Origin: Crenobacter oryzisoli
Lineage (GTDB): Bacteria; Pseudomonadota; Gammaproteobacteria; Burkholderiales; Chromobacteriaceae
Assembly: GCF_030385785.1 (NCBI RefSeq)
Contig: NZ_JAUEDK010000010.1
Location: 86,520 to 128,885 of the forward strand
Direction: 5' to 3'
Length of the DNA stretch: 42,366 bases
In this document: positions 7,080-15,995 of the stretch, one piece after another
Layout of the letters: every line of letters begins with the position of its first letter
Position numbering within the stretch: position 1 is the stretch's first letter
Notes under the pieces: model-generated
Told to the model about the DNA's origin: nothing
Seen by the model: the letters and a program-made list of their open reading frames with translations, nothing else
Databases searched by the model: none
Program-made: the position numbers and the translations under genes

Positions 7080-8464
7080 TGAGCACGCCGCTCGCGCAAC
7101 TGGCCGCCATTGTCGGCGACGCGCACCTGTTAACCGCCGAATCCGACATCGCGCCGTTCTGCCTCGACTGGCGCAAGCGCTACCTCGGTCGCCCGCTGGC
7201 GGTGGCGCTGCCGGGCAGCACCGCCGAGGTCGCCGCGCTGGTCGGCTATTGTGCGGCGAATGGCATCCCCATCGTTCCGCAGGGCGGCAACACCGGCACC
7301 TGCGGCGCGGCGACGCCGGACGACTCCGGCCGGGCGCTGGTGATCGCGATGCGTCGGCTGAACAAGGTGCGCGAGGTCGACGCGGCCAACGCAACGATGA
7401 CGCTGGAGGCCGGCGTGACACTGGCCGAGGCGCAGCAGGCGGCGGCTGCGGTCGATAGGCTGTTCCCGCTGTCGCTGGCGAGCGAGGGCAGCTGTCAGAT
7501 CGGTGGCAACCTGTCGACCAACGCCGGCGGCCTCGCGGTGCTGCGTTACGGCACGATGCGCGAGCTGGCGCTGGGGCTGGAGGTGGTGCTGCCGGACGGC
7601 CAAGTGCTGAACCTGCTGTCGGGGCTGCGCAAGGACACGACGGGGCTCGACCTGAAGCAGCTGTTCATCGGCGCCGAGGGCACGCTCGGCCTGATCACCG
7701 CGGCGACGCTGAAGCTGTTCCCACGGCCGACCGCGCGCGCAACCGCCCTGATCGGCATCGCCGACGCCACCGAGTCGGTGGCCTGGCTCGCCGAGCTGAA
7801 GGCGGTGTTCGGCGACCGGCTGACCACCTTCGAACTGATCTCGCGGCGCTGTCTGGAGCTGGTCGACCAGTACCAGCCGCAGGCGCGCGTGCCGTTCATC
7901 ACGCCGTGGGCGTTGCTGATCGAGCTGTCCGATGGCGGTGCTTCGGCCGAACTCAACGAACGGCTGGTCGGCTGGCTGGCCGAGCGGGCGATGCTCGACG
8001 GCGTGATCGCGCAGTCCGAGGCCGAACGGCAGGCGCTGTGGGCAGTGCGCGAGGCGATCTCCGAGGCGCAGGCGGCGCACGGCCCGAGCATCAAGCACGA
8101 CATCGCGGTGCCGGTGTCGGCGATCCCTGCGTTCATGCAGGATGCGGCGACCCGGCTCGAGGCCGCCTTCCCCGGCGTGCAGATCGTCGCGTTCGGCCAT
8201 GTCGGCGATGGCAGCCTGCACTACAACGTGTCGTATACCCGCCCCGGCAACGCCGACCTGTTCGACGACGAGGAGCGCGTCAACGCCATCGTCTACGACG
8301 CAGTGTATGCCGTGCACGGCACGCTGGCCGCCGAGCACGGCATCGGCCAGCTCAAGGCGCACTGGCTGGCGCGCTACAAGGACCCGGCGGCGCTGGCGCT
8401 GATGCGACAGATCAAGGCTCTGCTTGACCCGCAGGGGCTGATGAACCCGGGCAAGCTGTACTGA
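7079..8464 (+). CDS. FAD-linked 2-hydroxyacid dehydrogenase (GlcD / D-2-hydroxyglutarate dehydrogenase type)
   Basis: 461-aa flavoprotein with an N-terminal FAD-binding PCMH domain (PQGGNTGTCGAATP and GGNLSTNAGGLAVLRYG) and a C-terminal FAD-oxidase domain (GHVGDGSLHYNVS, AAEHGIGQLK, and the closing DPQGLMNPGKLY). The family oxidises D-lactate, glycolate or D-2-hydroxyglutarate and passes electrons to the quinone pool or an electron-transfer flavoprotein. No Fe-S domain is fused and no glcE/glcF homologue follows, which favours a D-2-hydroxyglutarate or D-lactate dehydrogenase over glycolate oxidase. In D-2-hydroxyglutarate metabolism it would complement the upstream succinate-semialdehyde dehydrogenase, but this is inference. 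It is the last gene of the operon. Confidence 0.87.
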   Translation: MSTPLAQLAAIVGDAHLLTAESDIAPFCLDWRKRYLGRPLAVALPGSTAEVAALVGYCAANGIPIVPQGGNTGTCGAATPDDSGRALVIAMRRLNKVREVDAANATMTLEAGVTLAEAQQAAAAVDRLFPLSLASEGSCQIGGNLSTNAGGLAVLRYGTMRELALGLEVVLPDGQVLNLLSGLRKDTTGLDLKQLFIGAEGTLGLITAATLKLFPRPTARATALIGIADATESVAWLAELKAVFGDRLTTFELISRRCLELVDQYQPQARVPFITPWALLIELSDGGASAELNERLVGWLAERAMLDGVIAQSEAERQALWAVREAISEAQAAHGPSIKHDIAVPVSAIPAFMQDAATRLEAAFPGVQIVAFGHVGDGSLHYNVSYTRPGNADLFDDEERVNAIVYDAVYAVHGTLAAEHGIGQLKAHWLARYKDPAALALMRQIKALLDPQGLMNPGKLY

Positions 8465-8486
8465 GTCGCCGCTGCGACCAGCAACG

Positions 8487-8512
8487 AAAAAGCGCCCCGC
8501 GGGGCGCTTTTT
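8487..8512. terminator. Bidirectional terminator between the catabolic operon and the chemoreceptor gene
   Basis: GCGCCCC (8492-8498) pairs with GGGGCGC (8501-8507), flanked by AAAAA on the left and TTTTT on the right. It can serve the plus-strand operon and the convergent minus-strand gene ending at 8532. Confidence 0.9.
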
Positions 8513-8531
8513 GTATGGTGTGGGACACGAC

Positions 8532-10409
8532 TCAGAGCTTGAAGCGCCCGAACGCCGCGTCCATCCGCGATGCCGCCTCGGCGAGGTGCTGCAGCGTGCC
8601 GCTGACGCTCTGCAGCTGGTCGTCGCTCTCCAGCACCCGGTTGTTGATCGCCTCGGTGCTCTGCGCGATCAGCGTCGACGCGTTGTGCTGCTCGGTGGTC
8701 GACAGCGTGATGTCGTTCATCTTGCTGACCACCGACTCCATCGAGCCGCGGATCGTGCGGATGTCGGCGACCGACTGCTGGGTCAGCGACACGCCCTGGT
8801 CGACCGACTGCACCGTCTGGTTCACGTCGCCGACCGCGCGGCTGGTCTCGCTGCGGATGGTGTCGACCTGCTGCGCGATTTCCAGCGTCGCCTGCGCGGT
8901 GCGCTCGGCGAGCTTGCGCACCTCGTCGGCCACCACGGCGAAGCCGCGGCCCTGTTCGCCGGCGCGCGCCGCCTCGATCGCCGCGTTCAGCGCCAACAGA
9001 TTGGTCTGGTCGGCGATGTCGCGGATCACGTTGGTGATGTTGCTGATGTCCTGCGAGCGACGGTCGAGCGAGCTCAGCATGGTCTCCAGCGAGCGCACTG
9101 CGCTGACGGTGACTTCCATGCCGTCGGACAACTGCTGCATCTTGGTCGAGCTGTCGGCCAGTTCCCCGTGCGTGCTCTTCACCAGCGAGTCGGCCTGGCC
9201 GGCGCTGTCGGCGATGTGCGCGATGCTGACGGTGATCTCCTCGAGCGTCGCGGCGTTGGACGAGGACACGTCGGCCATCTGGCGCGAGCCTTCGGCCAGG
9301 CGGACGAGCTGGCCGTTCGCCTCGCGCACCCCGCCGATCAGCGTGTGCGCCTCGCCCTGCAGCTGGCCGAACAGCTTGCGCAGCTGGCCGATGAACTGGT
9401 TGAACGCGCGCGCGGTGGCGGCGATCTCGTCGCTGCCGGTGTCGTCCAGGCGCAGCGTCAGGTCGCCGTCGCCCTGGGCGATGTCGGCCATCGCGTCGCG
9501 CAGCCGGTGCAGCCCCTGCAGCATGCGGCCGATCACCACGCTCGCCAGCGCCGCCATCAGCACGAAGGCGAACAGCGAAATGCCGATCAGCGTGTAGAGC
9601 AGGGTGTGCAGCGGCGCCATCAGCTCGGCCTTCTTGGCGGCCACGCCGATATACCAGTTGGTGCCCTCGATCGGCTGCAGCGCCACCAGCATGGTCTCGC
9701 CCTGGATGTCGACGTCGGCGGGGCTCGCCTGCTGAGCCAGGCTCGCCATCGCCTCGGCGGTCAGGCTCGGGGCGATCTGGGTGATCGGCTTCAGGGTCAG
9801 GTCGGCCTGCGGGTGGGCGATGATGGTGCCGTCACGGCCGACGATGAATGGGTAACCGTCGCCGCGGACCTTCTGCGACAGCACGGACTTGACCACATCG
9901 TCGACGAATACGTCGCCGGCGGCCACGCCGCCGAACTTGCCGTCGGTCTGGAACGGCGCTGCGACGGTCACCGTCAGCTTCTTGCTCTGCGCATCGATGT
10001 AGGGGTCGGTGACCACCGGTTGACCGGCGGCCTGCGCCTGCTTGAACCACGGGCGCTCGGTGACGTTGTAGTCGGCCGGCGGCACCCAGCTGTCCGAGAA
10101 CAAGACGCGCTTGTCCGCATAGCCGAAGTAGGTGTCGTAGAAGCGGCCGCCCTTGGTCAGCTGCTTGAGGAATTCGATCGCGTCGGGGCGCTGCGCCACG
10201 TTGGTCTCGTTGGCGATCAGCGCGCGCTTCTCGTCGAGCCAGGTGCGCATCATGCTGCCCTGGCCGGACAGAACGCTCTGGAATTCCTGATTGATGCCCT
10301 GCTGGATCTCGCTGCGCATTTGCACATACGCAAATGCAACCAGCGCCAGACCGAACAGTGCGGTGATCAGTATGGTGAGGCCGATCAGTCTACTTCTAAG
10401 AGTTTTCAC
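8532..10409 (-). CDS. Methyl-accepting chemotaxis protein with dCACHE sensor
   Basis: 625-aa inner-membrane chemoreceptor. Order: TM1 (about residues 7-28), periplasmic double CACHE domain (about 30-270) with [11 protein letters not shown] and [13 protein letters not shown]2, HAMP, then a methyl-accepting coiled coil with the conserved hairpin tip [20 protein letters not shown]. The RPWF and PYID elements are those seen in dCACHE receptors for amino acids and related amines, so such ligands are plausible. No C-terminal CheR-tethering pentapeptide is present. A GTG at 10409 with AAGGA upstream is chosen; an ATG at 10469 would add 20 polar residues before TM1 and lacks a comparable ribosome site. 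It is a single gene. Confidence 0.9.
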   Translation of the reverse strand: MKTLRSRLIGLTILITALFGLALVAFAYVQMRSEIQQGINQEFQSVLSGQGSMMRTWLDEKRALIANETNVAQRPDAIEFLKQLTKGGRFYDTYFGYADKRVLFSDSWVPPADYNVTERPWFKQAQAAGQPVVTDPYIDAQSKKLTVTVAAPFQTDGKFGGVAAGDVFVDDVVKSVLSQKVRGDGYPFIVGRDGTIIAHPQADLTLKPITQIAPSLTAEAMASLAQQASPADVDIQGETMLVALQPIEGTNWYIGVAAKKAELMAPLHTLLYTLIGISLFAFVLMAALASVVIGRMLQGLHRLRDAMADIAQGDGDLTLRLDDTGSDEIAATARAFNQFIGQLRKLFGQLQGEAHTLIGGVREANGQLVRLAEGSRQMADVSSSNAATLEEITVSIAHIADSAGQADSLVKSTHGELADSSTKMQQLSDGMEVTVSAVRSLETMLSSLDRRSQDISNITNVIRDIADQTNLLALNAAIEAARAGEQGRGFAVVADEVRKLAERTAQATLEIAQQVDTIRSETSRAVGDVNQTVQSVDQGVSLTQQSVADIRTIRGSMESVVSKMNDITLSTTEQHNASTLIAQSTEAINNRVLESDDQLQSVSGTLQHLAEAASRMDAAFGRFKL

Positions 10410-10873
10410 GTCCGATTCCTTCTTGGGTCCATTCTCTGTTCCGTCGTCTGGCCGGGGAGAGGGGGCCATGCGGATTTGTTTTAACTGTGTCGATTGTTTT
10501 TTGTATTTTGATTACGAATCAGCATATTAACATTCAGTAAGTTACTTGTTGATTGCAAAATGGCAGAGATGTGCGTGACAGCTTGGAAATGGAAGAAAAA
10601 TGCTGCAGTAGTAGACGTACGGGCCGAGGGGGATTGCGCTGTTGCCGGGCAGTTTGGGGGGAGTAGCGTAGGGGGCCGACGGGTGGGGGCGTTGCGGCGC
10701 TGGCCAAAAAAAATCCCCTGGCGGGATTCCGGCAGGGGCCAACACGAGGAAGAAACATCGTCCGCCGGTAGGCGAAGCGACGTTTCGAGGGGCTAACACC
10801 ACAAAAACCTTTCAGTTTCTGTGCGGGGCACAATTTAAGGTAATTGCTCTAATTTGTACAGTTCTTCTTCGTT
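10410..10873. other. 464-nt intergenic stretch, chemoreceptor upstream region
   Basis: It contains the AT-rich upstream region of the chemoreceptor gene (about 10480-10560) and the acyl-CoA synthetase terminator (10706-10740). The 12-mer AGGGGCYAACAC occurs twice, near 10735 and 10789. No open frame has a recognisable product, and no flagellar sigma-28 promoter was found. Confidence 0.5.
10706..10740 (-). terminator. Rho-independent terminator of the acyl-CoA synthetase gene
   Basis: On the minus strand, CCCCTGCCGG pairs with CCGCCAGGGG with one mismatch, followed by A and eight T residues (A-run at 10706-10713 on the plus strand). It lies about 135 nt past the stop codon at 10874. Confidence 0.75.
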
Positions 10874-12505
10874 CTAAGCGCCATCCGGCCAGCGATAAGC
10901 GCGAAATCGCTCGCGCAACGCCATCTTCTGCAGCTTGCCGGTGGCGGTGTGCGGCAGCTCGTCGACAATCACCACGTCGTCGGGCAGCCACCACTTGGCC
11001 ACCTTGCCGGCGAAGAACGCCAGCAGCTCCTCGCGGCTCACCGTCGCGCCGGGCTTGAGCACCACCACCATCAGTGGCCGCTCGTCCCACTTCGGGTGCG
11101 CGACGCCGACCGCCGCCGCTTCGGCCACCGCCGGATGGCCGATCAGGATGTTTTCCAGTTCGATCGAGCTGATCCACTCGCCACCCGACTTGATCACGTC
11201 CTTGGTGCGGTCGGTGATCCTCATGTAGCCGTCCGCGTCTATCGTCGCGACGTCGCCGGTGTCGAACCAGCCGTCGTCGCTGTGGCTGGCGTCGCGTTCG
11301 CGGTGGAAGTAGCGCGACAGCGCCCAGACGCTCTGCACCTGCAGCCGGCCGAAGGTGACCCCGTCGTTCGGCAATACCTTGCCGGCGGCGTCGACCAGGC
11401 GCAGTGCCACGCCGTAGATCGGCCGGCCCTGCGTCAGTTGCAGGCGGCGCCGTTCTGCCGCGTCGGCACGGCGGTGCTTGAGCTTGGGCGAACTGGTGGT
11501 GCCCACCGGCGACAGCTCGGTCATGCCCCAGAGCTGGCGCAGATCGGCGCCGTGGAAGGCGAGCTGCTCGATCATCGTTTCGGGCACCGCCGAGCCACCG
11601 ACGATCACTCGCTCCAGCGAGCTCAGTGTCAGGTCGCGCTGCTCGCAGTGCTGCAATAGCGCCATCCACACCGTAGGCACGCCGGCGGCGAGGGTGACGC
11701 CTTCGGCCTCGATCAGCTCGTACAGGCTTTCCGGGTCGAGCTTCGGCCCCGGCAGCACCAGCTTGGCGCCGTTCAGCGTGGCGCTGTACGGAAAGCCCCA
11801 GGCGTTGACGTGGAACATCGGCACCACCGGCAGGATGCAGCTGTCGGCCGACACGCCGAACGCGTCGGGCAGCGAGCTCGACAGCGCGTGCAGCACGGTC
11901 GAGCGGTGGCTGTACAGCACGCCCTTCGGATGGCCAGTGGTGCCCGAGGTGTAGCACAGGCCCGACGCGGTCTGTTCGTCGAGGCGCGGCCAGGCGTAGT
12001 CGTCGCGCTCGGCGGCGAGCAGTTCCTCGTAGCAGAGCAGGTCCGGCAGGCTGGTCGTTGACGGCATGTGGGCGCGGTCGGTCAGCAGCACGTAGTGGCG
12101 GATCGCCGGCAGTGTCGGTGCCAGCTGCTCGACCATCGGCAGGAAGGTGAGGTCGAAGCACAGCACGCCGGCCTCGCCGTGGTTGACGATGTAGGCGATC
12201 TGGTCTGCGAACAGGCGCGGGTTGACGGTGTGGCAGATGGCGCCGGTGCCGGAGATCGCGTAGTAGAGCTCGTAGTGGCGGTAGCCGTTCCACGCCAGCG
12301 TGGCGACGGTGTCCCCTTCGGCCACGCCGAGCCGGGCCAGTGCGTTGGCGAGCTGTCGGGCACGTCGCGCGGCGTCGTGGTAGCTGTAGCGGTGGACCGG
12401 CCCCTCGACGGTGCGCGACACGATCTCGGTATCGCCGTGGTAGGTCTCGGCGTGACGCAGCAGGTCGGTGATCAGCAGTGGCGCGTCCATCATCTGTCCC
12501 AGCAT
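10874..12505 (-). CDS. Medium/long-chain fatty acid-CoA ligase, AlkK-like
   Basis: 543-aa AMP-forming acyl-CoA synthetase (PF00501 and PF13193) that activates fatty acids for beta-oxidation. The ATP-binding loop is [12 protein letters not shown]. The adenylation core includes LWGMTELSP and [12 protein letters not shown]. The hinge [19 protein letters not shown] and the C-terminal lysine motif [12 protein letters not shown] are complete. The N-terminus MLGQMM is the same as in AlkK medium-chain acyl-CoA synthetases of Pseudomonas, and the length (about 546 aa) matches. Start 12505 has GAGGGG nine bases upstream; a longer frame to 12562 lacks this. It is monocistronic, with an FNR-type box 114 nt upstream. 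Exact chain-length preference cannot be read from sequence. Confidence 0.88.
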   Translation of the reverse strand: MLGQMMDAPLLITDLLRHAETYHGDTEIVSRTVEGPVHRYSYHDAARRARQLANALARLGVAEGDTVATLAWNGYRHYELYYAISGTGAICHTVNPRLFADQIAYIVNHGEAGVLCFDLTFLPMVEQLAPTLPAIRHYVLLTDRAHMPSTTSLPDLLCYEELLAAERDDYAWPRLDEQTASGLCYTSGTTGHPKGVLYSHRSTVLHALSSSLPDAFGVSADSCILPVVPMFHVNAWGFPYSATLNGAKLVLPGPKLDPESLYELIEAEGVTLAAGVPTVWMALLQHCEQRDLTLSSLERVIVGGSAVPETMIEQLAFHGADLRQLWGMTELSPVGTTSSPKLKHRRADAAERRRLQLTQGRPIYGVALRLVDAAGKVLPNDGVTFGRLQVQSVWALSRYFHRERDASHSDDGWFDTGDVATIDADGYMRITDRTKDVIKSGGEWISSIELENILIGHPAVAEAAAVGVAHPKWDERPLMVVVLKPGATVSREELLAFFAGKVAKWWLPDDVVIVDELPHTATGKLQKMALRERFRAYRWPDGA

Positions 12506-12618
12506 GTTTGTCCCCTCTTGTGGTTGTCCCATCGGCCGGCGGGTGCGCCGCCGACTTTCCATGGTAGGAAAGCGGTCGGGGGAATGACAGGAGGATGGCG
12601 ATGGGATCCGGGCGAGGC

Positions 12619-12632
12619 TTGATCCGGGTCAA
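12619..12632 (-). promoter_or_regulatory. FNR/ANR-type box upstream of the acyl-CoA synthetase gene
   Basis: TTGATCCGGGTCAA fits TTGAT-N4-RTCAA. It is 114 nt before the start codon of the minus-strand synthetase and past the end of regA. On the minus strand CATCCT at 12592-12597 lies near the class II position for a -10 hexamer but matches the consensus only weakly. Confidence 0.45.
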
Positions 12633-12720
12633 GCATTGCGGCGATGAGCCGCTGGCAAGCGCGCTTGGTTGGGGGCGTCGTAGGCAGCGCGTACGGCAAG
12701 ACCGGGCAGCAGGGACCGCG

Positions 12721-13245
12721 TCAGCGCGCCACCGGCTTCTTCGCCAGCATCCGTTGCAGGGTGCGGCGATGCATGTTCAGCGCCCGGGCGGTCGCCGACA
12801 CATTGCCGTCGTGCTCGGCCAGCACCCGCTGCACATGCTCCCAGGTCAGCCGCTTTACCGACATCGGCTGCGCGGCGACCGGCAGTGCCGGGTCGGGCTC
12901 CTGCTGGCCGAATGCGGCGAGGATGGCGTCGGCGTCGGCCGGTTTGGCGAGATACTGGGTGGCGCCGAGCTTCACCGCCTCGACCGCGGTGGCGATGCTG
13001 GCGAAGCCGGTCAGCACCACGATGCGGGCCATCGGACTGCGCGCCTTGAGCTTGGGCAGCAGCGCGAGGCCGCTGTCGCCGGCGAGATTCAGGTCGAGCA
13101 GGATGCGGGCGGGGGCCGGGTCAAGCGACTGCAGCGCGGCGGCGGGGCTCTCGACATGGCGGCTGGCGACGCCGCGCCGCGCCAGCGCGCGGGCGAGCAC
13201 CGTGGCGAATACGGCATCGTCGTCGATGATCAGCAGTTCGTTCAT
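12721..13245 (-). CDS. regA: RegA/PrrA/ActR-type response regulator
   Basis: 174-aa cytosolic response regulator: receiver domain (acidic pocket IDDD at the N-terminus, phospho-acceptor Asp51 in LLDLNLAGDSG, Lys in YLAKPAD) joined by a short linker to a Fis-type helix-turn-helix (HVQRVLAEHDGNVSATARALNMHRRTLQRML). The HTH sequence is the hallmark of the RegA/PrrA/ActR/RegR family that controls respiration, terminal oxidases and redox metabolism. Its start overlaps the stop of the sensor kinase gene (TGATG), so the pair is co-translated. Much longer frames in the same reading phase upstream run antisense through the kinase gene and are not used. Confidence 0.88.
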   Translation of the reverse strand: MNELLIIDDDAVFATVLARALARRGVASRHVESPAAALQSLDPAPARILLDLNLAGDSGLALLPKLKARSPMARIVVLTGFASIATAVEAVKLGATQYLAKPADADAILAAFGQQEPDPALPVAAQPMSVKRLTWEHVQRVLAEHDGNVSATARALNMHRRTLQRMLAKKPVAR

Positions 13246-14486
13246 CAGGTGTCCTTCGCGAGAGGCAGCACCAGCTCGGCGCATACGCCGCCTTCTGGGC
13301 GGTTGATCAGCCTCACCCGGCCGCCGAGGCGCGACAGCGTCGCATGCGTCAACAGCACGCCGATGCCGAGCCCCGCCGGCTTGTCGGTCGGCAGCTCGGC
13401 CAGGCCGGCGCGCGCCAGCTGTTCGGCCGACAAGCGGCCGCTGGGGTTGACGATGGTCAGCGTCAGCGTGGCGTCGGTGAGCGTCGCCGCGAGTTCGACC
13501 CGGCCGCCGCCGGCCTCGGCGGCGTTGTCGAGCAGGTTGTACAGCGCCGGCCAGAATGTCGCATCCAGCGCTACCGTCGGCCCGGGCGCGCACGGCAGCT
13601 GCTGCTCGAGGCGAACCTGCGGGCGCAGCGTCGCCCAGGCGGCGAGCCGCTCGGCCAAAGTCGGGAACAGCGGTGCCGCCTCGGACGCCGGTTCGCCACC
13701 GCGTTTCAGTGCCGCCAGCGCGTCGCGGCAGCTGGCGAGCTGCGCCTGCATCAGCGCCAAGTCCTCGCTCAGTGCCGCGTCGTGGCAGTGACCGGCGGCC
13801 AGTTCGTCGGCCAGCAGCGTCAGCGTGTTCAGCGGCGTCGACAGCGCGTGCGCGGCGCCGGCCGCCTGCACGCCGAGCGCCACCAGTTGTTCGTTGCGCA
13901 GCTGGATCTCGCGTGCGCGCGCCAGTGCCGCCTCGCGCTCGGACAGGTCGTGAGCGAGCCGGGCGACGACGATGGCGATCAGCAGTGCCGACAGCGCGAA
14001 GGTGAACCACATCCCGGTCAGGTGCAGGTGAAAGGCGTAGGCGGCGTCACCGCCGAGCAGCGGCCACGGTGCATGCCAGTAGAAGAGGGCACCGTAAGCG
14101 GCCGTCGCCGCCAGCGACAGCCCCCAGGCGAACCAGCCTGGCGACAGGAGGGCGGCGAACAGCACCGGGCCGAGGAACAGCGAGGCGATCGGGTTGGCGG
14201 CGCCGCCGGTCAGCGCGACCAGTGCGGACAACGCCAGCGTGTCGGCGACGAGCCCGGCGCGCAGTGCGGCCAACGGTGTGAGTGGCGCGTGGGCCAGCAA
14301 CAGGTTGGCGCTGGCGAGCAACACCAGCGTGGCGCCGAGTTCGGGCAGCGGCAGCTGCCAGCCGGTCTGGCTCAGTGCCGTGAGCGTCAACACGGCGATG
14401 GCCAGCAGCACCCAGCGCAGTCGGGTCAGGCCGGCGAGGGCGCGGGCAAGATTGGCCGAATCGGAGGGGGAGGGAAACGCGGTCAT
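13245..14486 (-). CDS. regB: RegB/PrrB-type redox sensor histidine kinase
   Basis: 413-aa inner-membrane kinase with about six N-terminal helices, then a dimerisation H-box with His213 in GAAHALSTPLNTLTLLADEL, and a HATPase_c domain (N-box LYNLLDNAAEAGG, G-box GLGIGVLL). Residues 94-100, GGAANPI, sit in the membrane part and match the RegB quinone-binding heptapeptide GGXXNPF except for the last residue. That, and the RegA-type partner, support sensing of the ubiquinone pool. The redox-active cysteine of RegB was not clearly located. A TTGGCCGAA copy (14452-14460) lies at its 5' end on the non-coding strand. Confidence 0.87.
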   Translation of the reverse strand: MTAFPSPSDSANLARALAGLTRLRWVLLAIAVLTLTALSQTGWQLPLPELGATLVLLASANLLLAHAPLTPLAALRAGLVADTLALSALVALTGGAANPIASLFLGPVLFAALLSPGWFAWGLSLAATAAYGALFYWHAPWPLLGGDAAYAFHLHLTGMWFTFALSALLIAIVVARLAHDLSEREAALARAREIQLRNEQLVALGVQAAGAAHALSTPLNTLTLLADELAAGHCHDAALSEDLALMQAQLASCRDALAALKRGGEPASEAAPLFPTLAERLAAWATLRPQVRLEQQLPCAPGPTVALDATFWPALYNLLDNAAEAGGGRVELAATLTDATLTLTIVNPSGRLSAEQLARAGLAELPTDKPAGLGIGVLLTHATLSRLGGRVRLINRPEGGVCAELVLPLAKDT

Positions 14487-14520
14487 GTCGCGACTTTACC
14501 ACTGGGGCGAGTGGGGAGGC

Positions 14521-14537
14521 TGCGACACGATGTCGCA
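14521..14537. promoter_or_regulatory. RegA/PrrA-type binding palindrome upstream of regB
   Basis: TGCGACACGATGTCGCA is a perfect 7-bp inverted repeat around three bases and contains GCGAC-N5-GTCGC, the GCGNC-N5-GNCGC pattern described for PrrA/RegA sites. It lies 35-51 nt before the regB start codon, so autoregulation is likely. The same arms recur at 39890-39906. Confidence 0.6.
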
Positions 14538-14568
14538 TCGTTCCGCGCTGCCGACGGGCCGGCCGATT

Positions 14569-14601
14569 GATAAGGAAATGATAAGGAAATGATAAGGAAA
14601 T
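14569..14601. repeat. Three perfect 11-bp tandem repeats with adjoining palindrome
   Basis: GATAAGGAAAT is repeated three times without change. The last copy also forms GGAAATG-AC-CATTTCC (14596-14611) with the sequence that follows. The 11-bp period places each unit on about the same face of the helix, as in multi-site operators. The region lies between divergent regB and the lysR gene, and the repeat does not encode anything. Confidence 0.75.
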
Positions 14602-14617
14602 GACCATTTCCACGTCA

Positions 14618-14623
14618 TATAAT
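14618..14623 (+). promoter_or_regulatory. Isolated -10-like hexamer TATAAT
   Basis: A perfect TATAAT follows the tandem repeats, but no good -35 sits 16-18 bp upstream, so it would need an activator. It points toward the hairpin at 14685-14719 and lysR. Confidence 0.35.
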
Positions 14624-14684
14624 GGGCTCATAATGCTTCGAGTGACAATGCCCGCTGGGAGCAAGCGAGCGCTTGGTTGCGATG

Positions 14685-14719
14685 CAGTGCAAAGCCTTTC
14701 CAGGCAAGGCTTTGCACTG
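14685..14719. repeat. Perfect 14-bp stem-loop in the regB-lysR intergenic region
   Basis: CAGTGCAAAGCCTT (14685-14698) and AAGGCTTTGCACTG (14706-14719) pair fully around a 7-nt loop. There is no T-run directly after it. A shorter palindrome, CAAGCG-AG-CGCTTG, is at 14662-14675. It could be part of a structured leader, a small RNA or a remnant of a mobile repeat. Confidence 0.7.
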
Positions 14720-14812
14720 GATTTACATCGATGCGGACAGGGTCATGCAGGAAGAATTTTTTCTGAATTAAGAATTTTGATAAATTGTTTTTTTCTACTA
14801 TTACCCCGCATA

Positions 14813-14841
14813 TTCGTGTATCGTTTTGTAATACATACTAT
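14813..14841 (+). promoter_or_regulatory. Possible sigma-70 promoter of the lysR gene
   Basis: TTCGTG and TACTAT are separated by 17 bp in an AT-rich tract (about 14750-14870) that stands out from the GC-rich surroundings. The 5' leader to the ATG at 14898 would be about 50 nt. Confidence 0.4.
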
Positions 14842-14897
14842 AAATTGATACTACTTGATGAGCCTGGCCGGATAGCCCCGACCCCTGGAACGAGCCA

Positions 14898-15863
14898 ATG
14901 GATACCCTCAAAGCACTTCAGGTTTTCATGACCACGGCTGAGAATGGCAGCTTCTCCGACGCTGCCCGCAAACTCGGCGTTTCGCCCGCCGCCATCAGCC
15001 AGAGCATTGCCCGTCTCGAGCAAGAGCTGGAAGTGCGGCTGTTCAACCGCACTACTCGCCAGCTGACGCTGACCGAAGACGGCCGACGCTTCTACGCGCA
15101 GTGCCGCGGCCCGGTCAACCACCTCGACACCGCGATCAACCAGCTGAAGGAGAGCCGCGACGAGCCGGCCGGCCATCTGCGCGTGAGCCTGCCCAACTCG
15201 TTCGGCCGGCGCTTCATCCTGCCGCTGATGGGCGAGTTCTGTGGGCTGTATCCGAAGATCAAGGTGTTCTTCGGCCTGGACGACCATTTCAGCGACCTGA
15301 TCGAGGACGGCTACGACGTCGGCGTGCGGGTCGGCATGCTGCCGGACAGCCGCATGGCGGCGCGCCCGCTGGCGCAGATCCCGCAGTACGTAGTGGCGAG
15401 TCCGGCGTACTGGGACAAGCACGGTCGGCCGAGCAAGCCCGAGGATCTGGCGCAGTACGACTGCATCAACTTCCAGTTCCCGACCTCGGGTCGCTTGTAC
15501 AAGTGGGAGTTCGACTGCGATGGCGAGCGTCTGCCACTCGAAGTCGTCGGTACCTACACCGTCAACGACATCGAGGCGGTATGCGAGCTGGCACGCCTGG
15601 GCCTCGGTGTCGCGCAGCTGCCCGGCCACGAGATAATGCCCTACTTGCGCAGCGGCGAACTGGAGGTGGTGCTGACCGATTTCGTGTCGCTGCAGCGCAA
15701 TATCACCATCTGCTTCCCGCATCGCGAGCACATCGCGCCACGCACCCGCGTGTTCGTCGACTTCATCGTCGAGAAGCTGTTCGATCACCCGGACATCGTC
15801 GCCGAGCTGCCGGGCCTGGACCTGTCGGCCAAGCGCAGCGAGTTGGCCGCCGCCGAGGCGTAA
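14898..15863 (+). CDS. LysR-family transcriptional regulator (CrgA-like subgroup)
   Basis: 321-aa cytosolic regulator: winged helix-turn-helix in the first 60 residues (TAENGSFSDAARKLGVSPAAISQSIARLEQELEVRLFNRTTR) and a LysR substrate-binding domain from about residue 90 with the subgroup features LRVSLPNSFGRRFILPLM, GYDVGVRVG and GLGVAQLPG. The effector is not predictable. The next gene in the same direction encodes an amine oxidoreductase, and a T-N11-A palindrome stands in front of it, so that gene is the obvious candidate target. A terminator separates the two. Confidence 0.88.
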   Translation: MDTLKALQVFMTTAENGSFSDAARKLGVSPAAISQSIARLEQELEVRLFNRTTRQLTLTEDGRRFYAQCRGPVNHLDTAINQLKESRDEPAGHLRVSLPNSFGRRFILPLMGEFCGLYPKIKVFFGLDDHFSDLIEDGYDVGVRVGMLPDSRMAARPLAQIPQYVVASPAYWDKHGRPSKPEDLAQYDCINFQFPTSGRLYKWEFDCDGERLPLEVVGTYTVNDIEAVCELARLGLGVAQLPGHEIMPYLRSGELEVVLTDFVSLQRNITICFPHREHIAPRTRVFVDFIVEKLFDHPDIVAELPGLDLSAKRSELAAAEA

Positions 15864-15890
15864 ACGGCCCCACCGTACCGTTCGTCCCAC

Positions 15891-15916
15891 AAACCCGGCC
15901 TCGGCCGGGTTTTTTT
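15891..15916 (+). terminator. Rho-independent terminator of the lysR gene
   Basis: AACCCGGCC (15892-15900) pairs with GGCCGGGTT (15903-15911) around TC, then T residues to 15916. Confidence 0.9.
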
Positions 15917-15945
15917 GTGCGTCGGGTGTGACAAAGTCCGGAACG

Positions 15946-15967
15946 TGTGTTTAATATGATTAACACA
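15946..15967 (+). promoter_or_regulatory. LysR-box-like palindrome before the PuuB-like gene
   Basis: TTAATATGATTAA (15951-15963) is a T-N11-A dyad of the type bound by LysR proteins, with TGTG and CACA further out (15946-15949, 15964-15967). It lies 33 nt before the start codon and just after the lysR terminator. It may overlap the -10 region, which would favour repression. Confidence 0.5.
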
Positions 15968-15995
15968 ACGATGGTTGAACCGGACTGGACTCGCT

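Noticed and set aside
8511-10484. 657-codon open frame antisense to the chemoreceptor
   Set aside because: High-GC shadow frame; the chemoreceptor on the other strand has full domain support.
14569-14601. CRISPR-like repeat array
   Set aside because: Units are 11 bp with no spacers; no cas genes.
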